Notes: generated from the sequence alone by a model not told the origin. A stretch of DNA of 64,000 nucleotides from Paenibacillus sp. FSL R5-0623 (GCF_037974265.1 NZ_CP150233.1:3596001-3660000), one strand, 5' to 3'. Shown: positions 53,051-62,271, numbered from the stretch's first letter. Translations and numbers: made by a program.

Positions 53051-54718
53051 ATGAAAAGAGTATGGTGGAAAGAAGCAGTAGCTTATCAAATCTATCCAAG
53101 AAGTTTTATGGATTCCAACGGAGATGGGGTTGGTGACATTAGGGGGATCATCTCAAAACTGGATTATATTCAAGATCTCGGTATTGATCTGATATGGATC
53201 TGCCCGATGTATAAGTCACCCAATGACGATAATGGTTATGACATCAGCGATTACTGTTCCATTATGGATGAATTCGGCACGATGGCGGACTTTGATCAAT
53301 TACTGAATGAAGTGCATCACCGGGGCATGAAACTCATCATGGACTTGGTGATCAATCATACCAGTGACGAACATCCGTGGTTTATTGAATCCAGAGCTTC
53401 GCTGGATAACCCCAAACGGGATTGGTACATCTGGAGAGATGGGAAGAATGGAGATGAACCAAATAACTGGGAGAGCATCTTTGGCGGTTCTGCTTGGGAA
53501 TATGATGAAGTCTCCGGACAGTACTATCTCCATCTGTTCTCCAAAAAACAACCGGATTTGAATTGGGCAAATCAGGAGGTTCGGAAATCCATATATGAAA
53601 TGATGAATTGGTGGCTGGATAAAGGGATTGATGGTTTCCGTGTGGATGCAATCAGCCATATTCACAAAGAAGAGGGTCTCTTGGACATGCCAATAAGAGA
53701 AGGCGTCAAATACGTCTCTTCATTTGAAAAGCATATGAATGTCAAGGGAATCCAGAGTTATCTGCAAGAAATGAAAGAGAACACATTATCCAGATATGAC
53801 GTCGTGACTGTTGGGGAAGCAAATGGAGTAAAGGTAGAGGACCAAGAAGATCTGCGGGATTGGATCTGTGAAGTCAGAGGGAAATTTAATATGGTCTTTC
53901 AATTCGAACACCTGGACCTCTGGAAAAACAGCACAGACAGGCAACTGGATGTTCCCAAATTGAAAAACGTCTTGACGAAGTGGCAAAAATCACTGGAAGG
54001 CGTCGGCTGGAATGCTTTGTTTATTGAAAATCATGATCAGCCTCGCAAAGTTTCATCTTGGGGAAATGATACGGAGTATTGGTATGAAAGTGCCACAGCA
54101 CTTGGAGCCATGTACTTTTTCATGCAAGGCACACCTTTCATATATCAGGGGCAAGAGATCGGCATGACAAACGTGGCATTCCCTTCCATAGAGGACTATA
54201 ACGATATCGCTGATCGAAATTTATATCAGATCAAACGTGAAGAGGGGATGTCGCATGAGGAGATCATGAACATCATCTGGGCTTCGAGTCGTGATAACTC
54301 CAGAACGCCGATGCAATGGTCCTCGGCCAAAGAGGGAGGGTTTACCAGTGGTACGCCATGGCTGAAAGTGAATGACAATTACATCCATATTAACGTAGAG
54401 AAACAACTCCAGGAACCAGGTTCCATTCTTCAATTTTATAAACAAATGATTCGGTTGCGAAAAGAGCACGATTCGTTGACCTATGGTATCTATGAGCTTC
54501 TTATGCCGGATCATCCGAGTGTATTTGCATATACCCGTACACTGGCAGACCAGCAGGTGCTGGTAGTCATCAATCTTACTGAACACATGGTGGAGCTTGC
54601 GGAAGATGAGCTTGGGCTCAACTTCTCAGAGATCTGGCTTACCAACTATGAAAATGGCTTGCTGCCACTGGTGTTGCGACCGTTTGAAACTATTGTTGGA
54701 TTAAGCGATAACGTTTAA
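53051..54718 (+). CDS. Alpha-glucosidase GH13, paralogue with alanine at the specificity position
   Basis: 555 residues, cytoplasmic and clearly paralogous to the preceding gene: WWKEAVAYQIYPRSF, DSNGDGVGD, D199 in DGFRVDAIS, E256 in TVGEANG, D329 in ENHDQPR. The residue after the nucleophile is alanine (A200), typical of enzymes acting on alpha-1,4 links rather than alpha-1,6. The two genes would thus split the imported alpha-glucosides between them. A TTG opens the frame at 53042, but AGAAGGA fits ATG 53051 best. It ends the operon at a strong terminator. Confidence 0.92.
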   Translation: MKRVWWKEAVAYQIYPRSFMDSNGDGVGDIRGIISKLDYIQDLGIDLIWICPMYKSPNDDNGYDISDYCSIMDEFGTMADFDQLLNEVHHRGMKLIMDLVINHTSDEHPWFIESRASLDNPKRDWYIWRDGKNGDEPNNWESIFGGSAWEYDEVSGQYYLHLFSKKQPDLNWANQEVRKSIYEMMNWWLDKGIDGFRVDAISHIHKEEGLLDMPIREGVKYVSSFEKHMNVKGIQSYLQEMKENTLSRYDVVTVGEANGVKVEDQEDLRDWICEVRGKFNMVFQFEHLDLWKNSTDRQLDVPKLKNVLTKWQKSLEGVGWNALFIENHDQPRKVSSWGNDTEYWYESATALGAMYFFMQGTPFIYQGQEIGMTNVAFPSIEDYNDIADRNLYQIKREEGMSHEEIMNIIWASSRDNSRTPMQWSSAKEGGFTSGTPWLKVNDNYIHINVEKQLQEPGSILQFYKQMIRLRKEHDSLTYGIYELLMPDHPSVFAYTRTLADQQVLVVINLTEHMVELAEDELGLNFSEIWLTNYENGLLPLVLRPFETIVGLSDNV

Positions 54719-54737
54719 GCAGGATACGTAAAAAGGC

Positions 54738-54780
54738 AAAAGGCGTCTATATCATTCAGAAAATGATATAGACGCCTTTT
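54738..54780. terminator. Bidirectional terminator with 19-bp stem
   Basis: A perfect stem whose arms are 54738-54756 and 54762-54780, loop CAGAA, begins AAAAGGCG and ends CGCCTTTT. It closes the sugar operon and the convergent acetyltransferase gene. Confidence 0.88.
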
Positions 54781-54822
54781 ATTGTTGTGTAACCACATGA
54801 AAATCCGCTTCAGATATTCGTT

Positions 54823-55104
54823 TTATTGATGGAGAACGTCCGCGTATTCGGAGATATGTTCGAAACGCCCCTTGGCAAACGGGCATAAAGGTAAAATTTT
54901 AATACCGTTTTCCCGCGCGTATTCCACCATAGCTTTGATAAGTTCATCGCCAAGCCCTTGTCCTCGGTAAGCATTTTCCACCAAAGTGTGATCAATGATG
55001 TATAGCTCTGGACTCGAGATTACATAGGTCATCACCGCAGCGGTATCATCGTTATCTTGAATAAAAAATCTCTTATTGGCAGGTTCATGTTCTACGTTAT
55101 GCAT
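54823..55104 (-). CDS. GNAT-family acetyltransferase, YjdJ-like
   Basis: 93 residues, the short single-domain GNAT type that starts directly with the beta strands (RFFIQDNDDTAAVMTYVI) and has the acetyl-CoA loop AYRGQGLGDELIKAM. The end ILPLCPFAKGRFEHISEYADVL is typical of YjdJ-like proteins. It overlaps the preceding iron-sulfur gene by eight bases; GAGG lies six bases before ATG 55104, while longer starts would extend into that gene. The same pair, yjdI-yjdJ, occurs in E. coli. The substrate is unknown. Confidence 0.88.
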   Translation of the reverse strand: MHNVEHEPANKRFFIQDNDDTAAVMTYVISSPELYIIDHTLVENAYRGQGLGDELIKAMVEYARENGIKILPLCPFAKGRFEHISEYADVLHQ

Positions 55105-55348
55105 GTTCATCCTCTTTCTTTGTTGAATATTCACCTTCCAAAAGCTTGTAGGTCAATGCTCCGCTTGGACATGTGTCAATATGACGGGCAATGGCATCCG
55201 AAGTGTCGCCATCAGGATCAACCCAGGGACGCTTGCTTAGATCAAAAACAGCAGGGAGGCCCTTTACGCAAATACCGGAATGAATGCAGACATCCGAATT
55301 AAACATAACCTCGATATCTTTACCGTAATATAATTTTTCATTATTCAT
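55097..55348 (-). CDS. (4Fe-4S) mono-cluster protein, YjdI-like
   Basis: 83 residues. The cysteine pattern CIHSGICVKGLPAVFDL followed by HIDTCPSGALTY matches the divergent ferredoxin-like Fer4_19/YjdI domain. ATG 55348 gives the normal family start; the open frame runs further up to 55432 without a ribosome site. It is translationally coupled to the acetyltransferase gene, so the two probably work together, but the process is unknown. Confidence 0.85.
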   Translation of the reverse strand: MNNEKLYYGKDIEVMFNSDVCIHSGICVKGLPAVFDLSKRPWVDPDGDTSDAIARHIDTCPSGALTYKLLEGEYSTKKEDEHA

Positions 55349-55616
55349 AATGCATTCACATCTTTCACTTTTGAGTTTGAGTGTGTTTACAGATCGATAT
55401 CCCAAGCATCTATGGTAAGCCATGTCTGCCAAGCCCTTGATGTCCGAATTATAAATGAGGAATCGTTAATAAGTCAACGTGACACAGAACAAGAACACGG
55501 TCATTCTATGTGCTGATTATAACCCTGAGTCCTCCGAAAAATTAACGTTCCAAGAAAGTTATGTTTCCGGCGATTCTAAGTTGTCATCTAATAATACCCT
55601 TAATGAGATTGGGAAC

Positions 55617-57371
55617 TTATTTAGTGACTTCGATCTGAAATTGATCGGAATATGATTTGAGGTTGCCTGCAAGACCGGCGAGTTCCCCGGAGATGTTCGA
55701 CAGTTCGCTCGCCGACCGTTGCTGTTCCACAGCACTAGCCGTGACTTCTTCGGCCATGGCTGAAGTTTCCTCGGTTGCGGAAGCAATATAACTGAGGTTC
55801 TGTTCCAACTCCTGACGAATAGAGTGCATATCCATCGTCCGGCTGTCTAAACTCTGAGCCAACTCATGCACTTCGGTCGATAAGCGGCTAACCTGTCTAA
55901 ATGCTTGGAGACAATCAGCGATCTGTTTCTCCTGTTCCTTAACAGCTACCATATTTGCATCAAAATGACTGCCCATCCGATGTATTTCTTGAACAAATGA
56001 ACCCAGGATCTCATCAATCTCCTGGATCGAACGTTCGGATTGTTGAGCGAGCTGTCCCATTTCACCTGCAACGACTGCAAAGCCTTTACCCGCTTCTCCA
56101 GCTCGGGCTGCTTCAATTGAAGCATTCAGGGATAGTATTTGAGTTTGTTTTAAAATGTTGTGAATTTGACCGCTAATAGAGGAAGCGAGTTCGGATTGAG
56201 TCGTCAGAGACCTGGAAATATCCTGTTGATGCCCAACACGCTTGGCATTCTCTCGGCCCTTCTCAAGCAGAACCTCATGTTCACGTGTTACTTGTACTTG
56301 GACAGAAGATAGCTGCTCTGAAGTATAAGTAAACTGTTTCACATATGAACCTACTTCATCCATTATTTTGCCGAGATTCTCTGAATGCTGGACGGAGTGT
56401 TCTGTCTCTTCAGCCTGTTTCATTGAACCCATGGCAATCTCCTCAATTGCTCTGGAAAGTTCTTCGCTCTGACGCTGGTTCGTCTGAGCGGTTTCCGAAA
56501 TTTCTTTTGATGAATGCTGTAACGTATTTGATCCTTGCTGTATTCCCATCAGAATGTTCGTCAATTGGGCAACCATGATGTTAATCAAATCACTAATGTC
56601 ACCGAGTTGATCATTGGTCATATGTGTGGATACGACTTTGAGATTCCCATCTGCAACCTGTTCGAGGCTTGACTTAATATCGCGTACTTGTCTGAGAATG
56701 CCTCTTACTACGAATAACATCATGACCAAAGAAAGAATCAGTACAACCACAAAAATCGGGATTATGGTCCGATAAGCATTATTCACGGATGTCGCGGAGA
56801 CTTGATTCACTGCTCCAGCAGAAATATCAATGCCCAGATAGCCAATAACAGTACCTTGCGAATCCTTGATTGGTGTAAAGGAGGACAATAGCTGTCCCCA
56901 GGTTGGATCATCTACAATGCCTGTTGTGACGACTTCACCGCGTAACAAGCGTTCCTGAATCTGGGGATTAAATTCCATTGCAGTCCCGTAAGGGCTATAT
57001 TCCGTATCGTCCCAGTTCGCTCCATCTACGGTGTAGAACCACCCGTCCGAAGTTTTGTTATACATATAAACATACAAGGCTCCCGATTGAAGCCTAACTT
57101 TAACGAGTTCGTCCCTAAGACTTTTATATTCGTTGCTCTCCTCTGAAGCAGTAGAAGATAATGTCTTAATTAATTCCGATTCCTGACCTAGTTGAGAGGC
57201 GGTATTCACAGCCAGCTGCTGATTGTTATGCTGCATGGTCAATAGTGATGCATTTTCACTGGAGTCGATGGTGGCCCATATGATTAGACCGCCCATGGCC
57301 AGTAGCGGAACCAGAATAATCAAATACAGTTTGAACCTTAAATCCATCTTTTTTTTGCGAGTCTGTCTCAC
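55617..57371 (-). CDS. Methyl-accepting chemotaxis-type sensory protein
   Basis: 584 residues. A membrane helix (about 14-34), an extracellular Cache-like sensor (about 35-200, ending TPIKDSQGTVIGYLGIDISAG), a second helix (about 206-227), a HAMP region, then the long helical signalling domain. The hairpin tip reads QTQILSLNASIEAARAGEAG and KGFAVVAGEM, the conserved MCP core that binds CheA/CheW. GTG 57371 has AAGGGGG eight bases upstream. The ligand is unknown. The gap 57372-57839 contains only promoter-like AT-rich sequence and the terminator of the glyoxalase-fold gene. Confidence 0.92.
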   Translation of the reverse strand: MRQTRKKKMDLRFKLYLIILVPLLAMGGLIIWATIDSSENASLLTMQHNNQQLAVNTASQLGQESELIKTLSSTASEESNEYKSLRDELVKVRLQSGALYVYMYNKTSDGWFYTVDGANWDDTEYSPYGTAMEFNPQIQERLLRGEVVTTGIVDDPTWGQLLSSFTPIKDSQGTVIGYLGIDISAGAVNQVSATSVNNAYRTIIPIFVVVLILSLVMMLFVVRGILRQVRDIKSSLEQVADGNLKVVSTHMTNDQLGDISDLINIMVAQLTNILMGIQQGSNTLQHSSKEISETAQTNQRQSEELSRAIEEIAMGSMKQAEETEHSVQHSENLGKIMDEVGSYVKQFTYTSEQLSSVQVQVTREHEVLLEKGRENAKRVGHQQDISRSLTTQSELASSISGQIHNILKQTQILSLNASIEAARAGEAGKGFAVVAGEMGQLAQQSERSIQEIDEILGSFVQEIHRMGSHFDANMVAVKEQEKQIADCLQAFRQVSRLSTEVHELAQSLDSRTMDMHSIRQELEQNLSYIASATEETSAMAEEVTASAVEQQRSASELSNISGELAGLAGNLKSYSDQFQIEVTK

Positions 57372-57650
57372 GTACGGTTCCCCCTTGGATGTAATAAAGT
57401 AATTATGGTTATTCGTATAACCCCATACTATTTATCGTAATATTGAAGAGGAAAATGAAGACTAACACTAAACTTGTATATACATATACGTAGGAGAATG
57501 TGCTCATTTGTGGTACCAGTGCACTCAAACCGAATGTAGAAGTTTCTTTGCATCAAGAAACGAAACGTTATCATTGAATCTACGTTCTATAGTGGCATAG
57601 GATAGTATATTTAAAGGCAGTTAGTATGTGGACACCTTGCCATTAACCCA

Positions 57651-57682
57651 AAAAGGCTCCACCAGCTTTATGCCAGTGGAGC
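57651..57682 (-). terminator. Probable terminator of the glyoxalase-fold gene
   Basis: On the minus strand GCTCCAC pairs with GTGGAGC, with inner GC/GC pairs, and CCTTTTT follows. It lies about 160 bases beyond the stop of the gene at 57840, unusually far. Confidence 0.6.
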
Positions 57683-57839
57683 GCTTAATATTTCTCTAAG
57701 ACATTCTGTTCAATATACAAACATACTCATGGATGCTCATTGCAGAAACGGTCGATATAATCTGAACATTCAAGTAGAAGCATTTATTGAGATCGTTAGA
57801 AAGCATGCCTCCCTCTGGTAAGCTCATTTCAACTGTCCC

Positions 57840-58244
57840 TTATAGCCTACCACTGAACCGTAGGATTGCTTCCTCGGTCACCGGCGTGAAGAGGTTAACC
57901 AGATTACCGTCAGGATCGCGTAACAGCACAGCACGATTCCCCCAAGGCATTGTGGTAGGTTCCTTTACCCACTCATCGACAAACGGCTTCAAGCGCTCGT
58001 ATTCGGCATCCACATCGTGGACGTGGAACTCAATAATGACAGTACGATTGTTGGCCGCCACAGCGGAACCAGCGCCAAACAGTTGCACCGTCTGGGAGTG
58101 GCCGATCGCTAGAGTGCACGATGGCATAACAAGTTCGGCAAAGACAGGTGCAGGGCGTTCTGCTGAAACACCCGTAATTTTCTCATAGAACTCGACGAGA
58201 CGATTCACGTCATCAGTAATGATGCGCACAGAAGCAAAATTCAC
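57840..58244 (-). CDS. VOC-superfamily (glyoxalase-fold) protein
   Basis: 134 residues with two beta-alpha-beta-beta-beta repeats, as in glyoxalase/bleomycin-resistance proteins: VRIITDDVNRLVEFYEKITG at the start and WGNRAVLLRDPDGNLVNLFTP at the end. E72 in VIIEFHV and the later acidic residues could bind a metal. GTG 58244 follows AAGGA at nine bases. Role unknown; members range from lactoylglutathione lyases to antibiotic-binding proteins. Confidence 0.88.
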   Translation of the reverse strand: MNFASVRIITDDVNRLVEFYEKITGVSAERPAPVFAELVMPSCTLAIGHSQTVQLFGAGSAVAANNRTVIIEFHVHDVDAEYERLKPFVDEWVKEPTTMPWGNRAVLLRDPDGNLVNLFTPVTEEAILRFSGRL

Positions 58245-58340
58245 GAGATATCATCCTTCCTATAATAAGTAATACATTTTGGACCAAAAACACTTCGCAT
58301 TAACTTCTACTCCTTTACAATTGCTTACTCCAACTATACA

Positions 58341-58376
58341 AAAACACTACTGACAACGGTATGTCAGTAGTGTTTT
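58341..58376. repeat. Perfect 15-bp inverted repeat abutting a start codon
   Basis: The arms 58341-58355 (AAAACACTACTGACA) and 58362-58376 are exact complements with a six-base loop. A and T tails make it look like a bidirectional terminator, yet it stands between two divergent start codons and ends one base before ATG 58377. It may be an operator, an insulating terminator or a relic. Confidence 0.65.
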
Positions 58377-58634
58377 ATGAAGAAACCACAGAATAAGATT
58401 GATCGGATTGAACCAATGAGAAAACTCGATGGAGAAAAAAGTATTGCCGGAATAATCCTTTCTTATGTAGTCACTGCACTTGCCATTGCAGGATTAAGAA
58501 CATTGCTAGGCTACTATATGAACATAGAAGAGAATCTACTTTTATTGTACGGAGTAATAGCCGCGTTTAGTGTTGTCGTATATATACTCTCGTGGATCAT
58601 ATGCCCAAGATGGCTAAGCCGTAAAGAATTATGA
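58377..58634 (+). CDS. Small hypothetical membrane protein
   Basis: 85 residues, not recognised. A charged N-terminus (KKPQNKIDRIEPMRKLDGEK) precedes two hydrophobic helices (about 22-43 and 53-75) and a basic tail. No ribosome-binding site precedes ATG 58377, because the hairpin ends there; an internal ATG at 58416 also lacks one. Translation may depend on the hairpin or may not occur. The coherent membrane topology supports a real gene. Confidence 0.5.
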   Translation: MKKPQNKIDRIEPMRKLDGEKSIAGIILSYVVTALAIAGLRTLLGYYMNIEENLLLLYGVIAAFSVVVYILSWIICPRWLSRKEL

Positions 58635-58783
58635 CCACTTGGAAAAGAACTGTATTTTTCTTGCGAAATAATCTAAGATTTACTCTTAGGTAGTGATAAA
58701 ACTTGGTGAGTAGGGAGTGGAAAAATATTTTCGTGGAATCAGAGCAGTCATCGTTCAATGATTCTCGTTATCTAGGAGCTAGA

Positions 58784-59956
58784 ATGAAAAAAATCATTGC
58801 TTTCATGGACTGGAGTATATTCTCGCTTCGTTTTTATCATTACTTGTTGCTTGCCATTCTAATTCTGACTGTGCCCGGAGACTCGGCTCACGTTCAATTG
58901 GAGATCATCTGGCTCTTGGCGGCCTTCCTTGTCCCGATCTTATTTTGGTTTCCACAACTGCGGTTGAACAATCTGTGGTTTTGTATTACCGAGGTCATTC
59001 TTGGTGGCTCATATTATGTGAATATGACTATCCATTCTGAATTTATCTCCTCGCCTGATTACTTGCTTCCCAGCCTAACCATGGGCTACTTATTGACCAG
59101 AAAGACATTTTGGATTATCCCTACTGTTTTTTTGATACCATTCGTCTTCCTATTCAATCAAGGATACACCTTGAACCAGAGCATGAGTATGGGGTTCGAC
59201 AACTTGTTATTTTGCTTTATTGGTATATGGGTAAGCTTCATAGCTAATGCTTATCGTCAGAAAAATGCCTTGGCGGTTGAAGTTGCACATCAGAACAGGT
59301 TGTTGAGCCATTATGCCGCTCAGGTTGAGAAATTAACGTTAATGGAAGAACGCAGCCGTATGTCCAAGGAACTCCATGATACACTTGGGCATTCCTTTAT
59401 TTCTCTGATCATGAGTCTGGATGCGGCCATTGCTCTATTGGATCATAAGCCTGCTGAGGTGAAAGATAGACTTATTCGCTTGAGAGCGTTAGCCGAGAGG
59501 AATCTCGACGAAATGAGAGATGTTGTTCACGAAATGGGAGAAGACGATAATAGCCTCTTTAAGCAGATTAGCGTACTTGCTGATAGCTTTGCAGAGCACA
59601 CTGGAACGAATGTAACATTGAATCTGCCTATGACAGAACATGCAATGCTTCTTAAAGCGCGACAAGCTATTCTTCGCATGATTCAGGAATCGTTTACGAA
59701 TGCGCTAAAACACGGAAAAGCGTCTAAGCTGAATTTGGAGCTTTCCTTTGTTGAGGAAGTCTTACATATTGTTATTCGAAATAATGGTAAGCCATTGGAC
59801 AAATTGGAATACGGCTTTGGCTTGACCACGATGAAGCAACGGATTCAGGAAATTGGAGGTAAGCTTACCCTCTCATCCTCATCTGGAGCCACGTCGTTCA
59901 CCGAGGTGAGATGCGAAATTCCTTTAAATGGAGTGATGTTACATGCAGAAGATTAG
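58784..59956 (+). CDS. NarL-type sensor histidine kinase
   Basis: 390 residues. Five or six hydrophobic helices fill the first 150 residues without a large external domain, so the membrane itself or a membrane compound is probably sensed. The HisKA_3 domain has SRMSKELHDTLGHSF (H198), and the ATPase domain has IQESFTNALKHGKA and EYGFGLTTMKQRI. This resembles DesK/LiaS-type kinases. The frame opens at 58703, but CTAGGAG lies five bases before ATG 58784. It overlaps the response regulator gene by 14 bases. Confidence 0.9.
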   Translation: MKKIIAFMDWSIFSLRFYHYLLLAILILTVPGDSAHVQLEIIWLLAAFLVPILFWFPQLRLNNLWFCITEVILGGSYYVNMTIHSEFISSPDYLLPSLTMGYLLTRKTFWIIPTVFLIPFVFLFNQGYTLNQSMSMGFDNLLFCFIGIWVSFIANAYRQKNALAVEVAHQNRLLSHYAAQVEKLTLMEERSRMSKELHDTLGHSFISLIMSLDAAIALLDHKPAEVKDRLIRLRALAERNLDEMRDVVHEMGEDDNSLFKQISVLADSFAEHTGTNVTLNLPMTEHAMLLKARQAILRMIQESFTNALKHGKASKLNLELSFVEEVLHIVIRNNGKPLDKLEYGFGLTTMKQRIQEIGGKLTLSSSSGATSFTEVRCEIPLNGVMLHAED

Positions 59957-60587
59957 AATATTAATTGTCGACGATCAAGAGCTTATTCTGGAAAGTCTGC
60001 ATATTGTCCTGTCTCTTGAAGAAGATTTTGAAATTATCGGATTAGCCAAAAATGGGGAAGAAGCCATTGAAGGCAGTAAACAATTTCAGCCTGATATCGT
60101 GCTAATGGATATTAATATGCCCGTCATGGATGGCGTTGCTGCAACGTCACGAATTAAGCAACAGCTTCCGGCGATTAAGATCATCATGCTGACCTCATAT
60201 AAGGAAGTGGATTATGTTTTGACGGCATTAAGCCATGGAGCAGAGGGGTATCTACTCAAAGCGATCCGTCCCAAGGAGCTGGCTGCAGGAATACGTGTGG
60301 TTCATACAGGAGGTACATTGATTTCTCAGGAAATGGCGGCCAAAATGATAAAAAATATACTTCCATCTGCTGCTCCAAAGAGCAATGAGTATGGATTGAG
60401 CGCACGTGAAATTGAAGTGCTTCACAAGTTGGCATCTGGCTTGCGTAATCAAGATATTGCTGAAGCTTTGTTTCTTAGTGAAGGGACCGTTAAAAACTAT
60501 ATTTCTTCCATCTATTCCAAATTGGATGTGAAAGGAAGGAGGGAGGCAACTCGCAAAGCCAGAGATTCTGGAATGATGGAAGAATAA
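59943..60587 (+). CDS. NarL/LuxR-family response regulator
   Basis: 214 residues. The receiver domain has VDDQE (9-13), phosphoacceptor D56 in VLMDINMPVMDG, and the conserved MLTSY and LLKAI switch residues. The LuxR-type helix-turn-helix is at the end (LSAREIEVLHKLASGLRNQD and LSEGTVKNYISSIYSKLDV). GGAGTGATG precedes ATG 59943 inside the kinase gene, so the pair is translationally coupled. No obvious target such as an ABC exporter follows directly. Confidence 0.93.
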   Translation: MQKIRILIVDDQELILESLHIVLSLEEDFEIIGLAKNGEEAIEGSKQFQPDIVLMDINMPVMDGVAATSRIKQQLPAIKIIMLTSYKEVDYVLTALSHGAEGYLLKAIRPKELAAGIRVVHTGGTLISQEMAAKMIKNILPSAAPKSNEYGLSAREIEVLHKLASGLRNQDIAEALFLSEGTVKNYISSIYSKLDVKGRREATRKARDSGMMEE

Positions 60588-60614
60588 ACAGGTAGAATGT
60601 TTTCTGATGTTCAT

Positions 60615-60650
60615 AAAAAATCGGCAACTCATTGGAGTTGCCGATTTTTT
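60615..60650 (+). terminator. Terminator of the NarL-type two-component system
   Basis: AAAAAATCGGCAACTC-ATTG-GAGTTGCCGATTTTTT, a perfect 16-bp stem, 27 bases after the regulator stop. Confidence 0.9.
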
Positions 60651-60767
60651 ATGTCATAGGTCAATTCATGACTAAATCGCACTATGTCTATATGACTTTT
60701 AAAGTTTAAATTTATAACAAGCGGAACAATCACTCGAAAGATTGAAGCGCAGAGAGGGGTAATTCGG

Positions 60768-61799
60768 ATGAAAAAAATGAAGAAATTATTTTTTGGGATC
60801 GGTATTGCTGTTTTAATACTTTCAATGGTGGTTCTTTACTTTCCAACATGGACTCCGAAAATAAAAGGGGAAAATAGTATTAATGTACTGGAACAAGTAG
60901 AGATCAATGGAACAGGTCATGAAATCATGATTCGCGGTCAAAATGTAGAGAATCCGGTCATTCTGTATGTACACGGTGGGCCGAGCGCATCTGAAATTCC
61001 GCACGCCAAGCAATATCAGGATGTATTGGAATCCAGATTTACCATCGTGAACTATGATCAAAGAGCAAGCGGCAAGTCTTATCATTTTTTTGAGGATTAC
61101 TCCAATTTATCAACGGACTTGTTGGTTGATGATATACTGGCCATCACGGATTATATCTCTGAACGCCTTGGCAAGGAAAAGGTCATCCTGATCGGCCATT
61201 CCTTCGGTACTTACATTGGTTCTTTGGCTGCCCATAAAGCACCGGAGAAATATGAAGCCTACATCGGAATTGGTCAGGTAGGAGATACCAAGCAGAGTGA
61301 GATAGACGGTTGGAATTATGTAATGAAACAAGCTCAGCTTGCAGGTAATGATGATGACATAGCAAGACTTAATCAGGTTTCTGAAGCTATTAATCAAGGG
61401 CAGACATTTACACCGAGAGACATTGTTGCACGATACAATGGTGCTGCAAGATTGATGGATAACCCTGATGACAGTTTCCTTGGAATGACGTTCAGCAGTG
61501 AATACAACATGCTCGATGTCTTACGTTATCATAAAGGAATGACTTATTCACAAGGAATTCTAATTGGTGAAGTGATGAGTCGTCCATTGCCTTCCTTAAT
61601 TAAGAAGCTGGATCTGCCATTTTATTTTGTTATGGGAGATTATGACTTTATGACTTCGTCCCATGCTGCCAAGCAGTTTTTTGACGGAATTAAAGCTAAC
61701 AAGAAAGAATTTATTTCTTATGAAGAATCGGCTCACTACCCACACTATGAAGAAAAGGAAAGATTCTTCAATTGGATGACAGATACGTTCACTCCATAA
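60768..61799 (+). CDS. Alpha/beta-hydrolase, membrane-anchored or secreted
   Basis: 343 residues. One hydrophobic N-terminal helix (about 7-26) after MKKMKK acts as signal anchor. The hydrolase fold shows the oxyanion motif YVHGGPSASEIP, NYDQRASGKS, the nucleophile elbow GHSFG (S145), and the late catalytic pair in VMGDYDFMTSS (Asp) and ESAHYPHYEE (His). The HGGP and DQRGxGxS-like pattern is that of S33 prolyl-aminopeptidase-related hydrolases. Substrate unknown. GAGGGG precedes the ATG. Confidence 0.88.
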   Translation: MKKMKKLFFGIGIAVLILSMVVLYFPTWTPKIKGENSINVLEQVEINGTGHEIMIRGQNVENPVILYVHGGPSASEIPHAKQYQDVLESRFTIVNYDQRASGKSYHFFEDYSNLSTDLLVDDILAITDYISERLGKEKVILIGHSFGTYIGSLAAHKAPEKYEAYIGIGQVGDTKQSEIDGWNYVMKQAQLAGNDDDIARLNQVSEAINQGQTFTPRDIVARYNGAARLMDNPDDSFLGMTFSSEYNMLDVLRYHKGMTYSQGILIGEVMSRPLPSLIKKLDLPFYFVMGDYDFMTSSHAAKQFFDGIKANKKEFISYEESAHYPHYEEKERFFNWMTDTFTP

Positions 61800-61882
61800 C
61801 ATTTGTTAGAAATTAAAAAAGAGAAGAGTTCGTAAATAAAAAGTGATCCGCTGCTGTTTTCAACTAGCAGGCTGACAATAGG

Positions 61883-61913
61883 AATCGTTGCAGAAATGCT
61901 GACGATTTTTTTT
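61883..61913 (+). terminator. Terminator after the alpha/beta-hydrolase gene
   Basis: AATCGT-T-GCA, loop GAAA, TGC-TG-ACGATT followed by a run of T. The stem has a small internal mismatch. The stretch 61914-62183 otherwise holds only a short possible gene remnant. Confidence 0.65.
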
Positions 61914-62005
61914 GTATACATATACAGAGCGTTATAGAGCCCATATGATTAACAAAGTAGAAGATTTTAATATTCAAAAGAAGTTATGATAATAATCCAT
62001 AGATA

Positions 62006-62128
62006 TTGCCATGGATGTACACACCTCGAATTGCCAAAGCATGGGGAGTTTTAGACGAAAAGATGATACCTCGCGATCAGTATGATGGAATATTACTTAT
62101 TCATAAAATCCATCCCTCTAATCACTAG
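62006..62128 (+). pseudogene. Possible C-terminal remnant of an erythromycin-esterase-like protein
   Basis: A 40-codon frame reads YTPRIAKAWGVLDEKMIPRD then QYDGILLIHKIHPSNH before TAG. The closing pattern (Asp-Gly, hydrophobic strand, His-Pro-Ser) recalls the last strand of erythromycin-esterase-family proteins. There is no ribosome site and nothing recognisable upstream. This is a weak assignment. Confidence 0.25.
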
Positions 62129-62183
62129 GAAAGAGCGTACTCAAATTTCAAAGTGAGGGTAAGGGCTAAAAATCGATTGTACT

Positions 62184-62271
62184 TGGTGGTAAACAGTGTT
62201 ACTCTAAAAGTCTGTGTTCGACAATATATTCAATACTAGCCACCAATTTAGTTGTAAAGAAAGGTAACACT
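62184..62271 (+). promoter_or_regulatory. Structured leader of the ABC-F gene
   Basis: Two perfect complementarities overlap. TTGGTGG (62184-62190) pairs with CCACCAA (62240-62246), and AGTGTTAC (62196-62203) pairs with GTAACACT (62264-62271), which touches the AAAGG ribosome site and the start codon. Such leaders often control ABC-F resistance genes by attenuation; the pairing is seen, the control inferred. Confidence 0.45.

Noticed and set aside
58341..58376. Insertion-sequence end or CRISPR repeat
   Set aside because: The palindrome is single, with no second copy, transposase or target duplication nearby.
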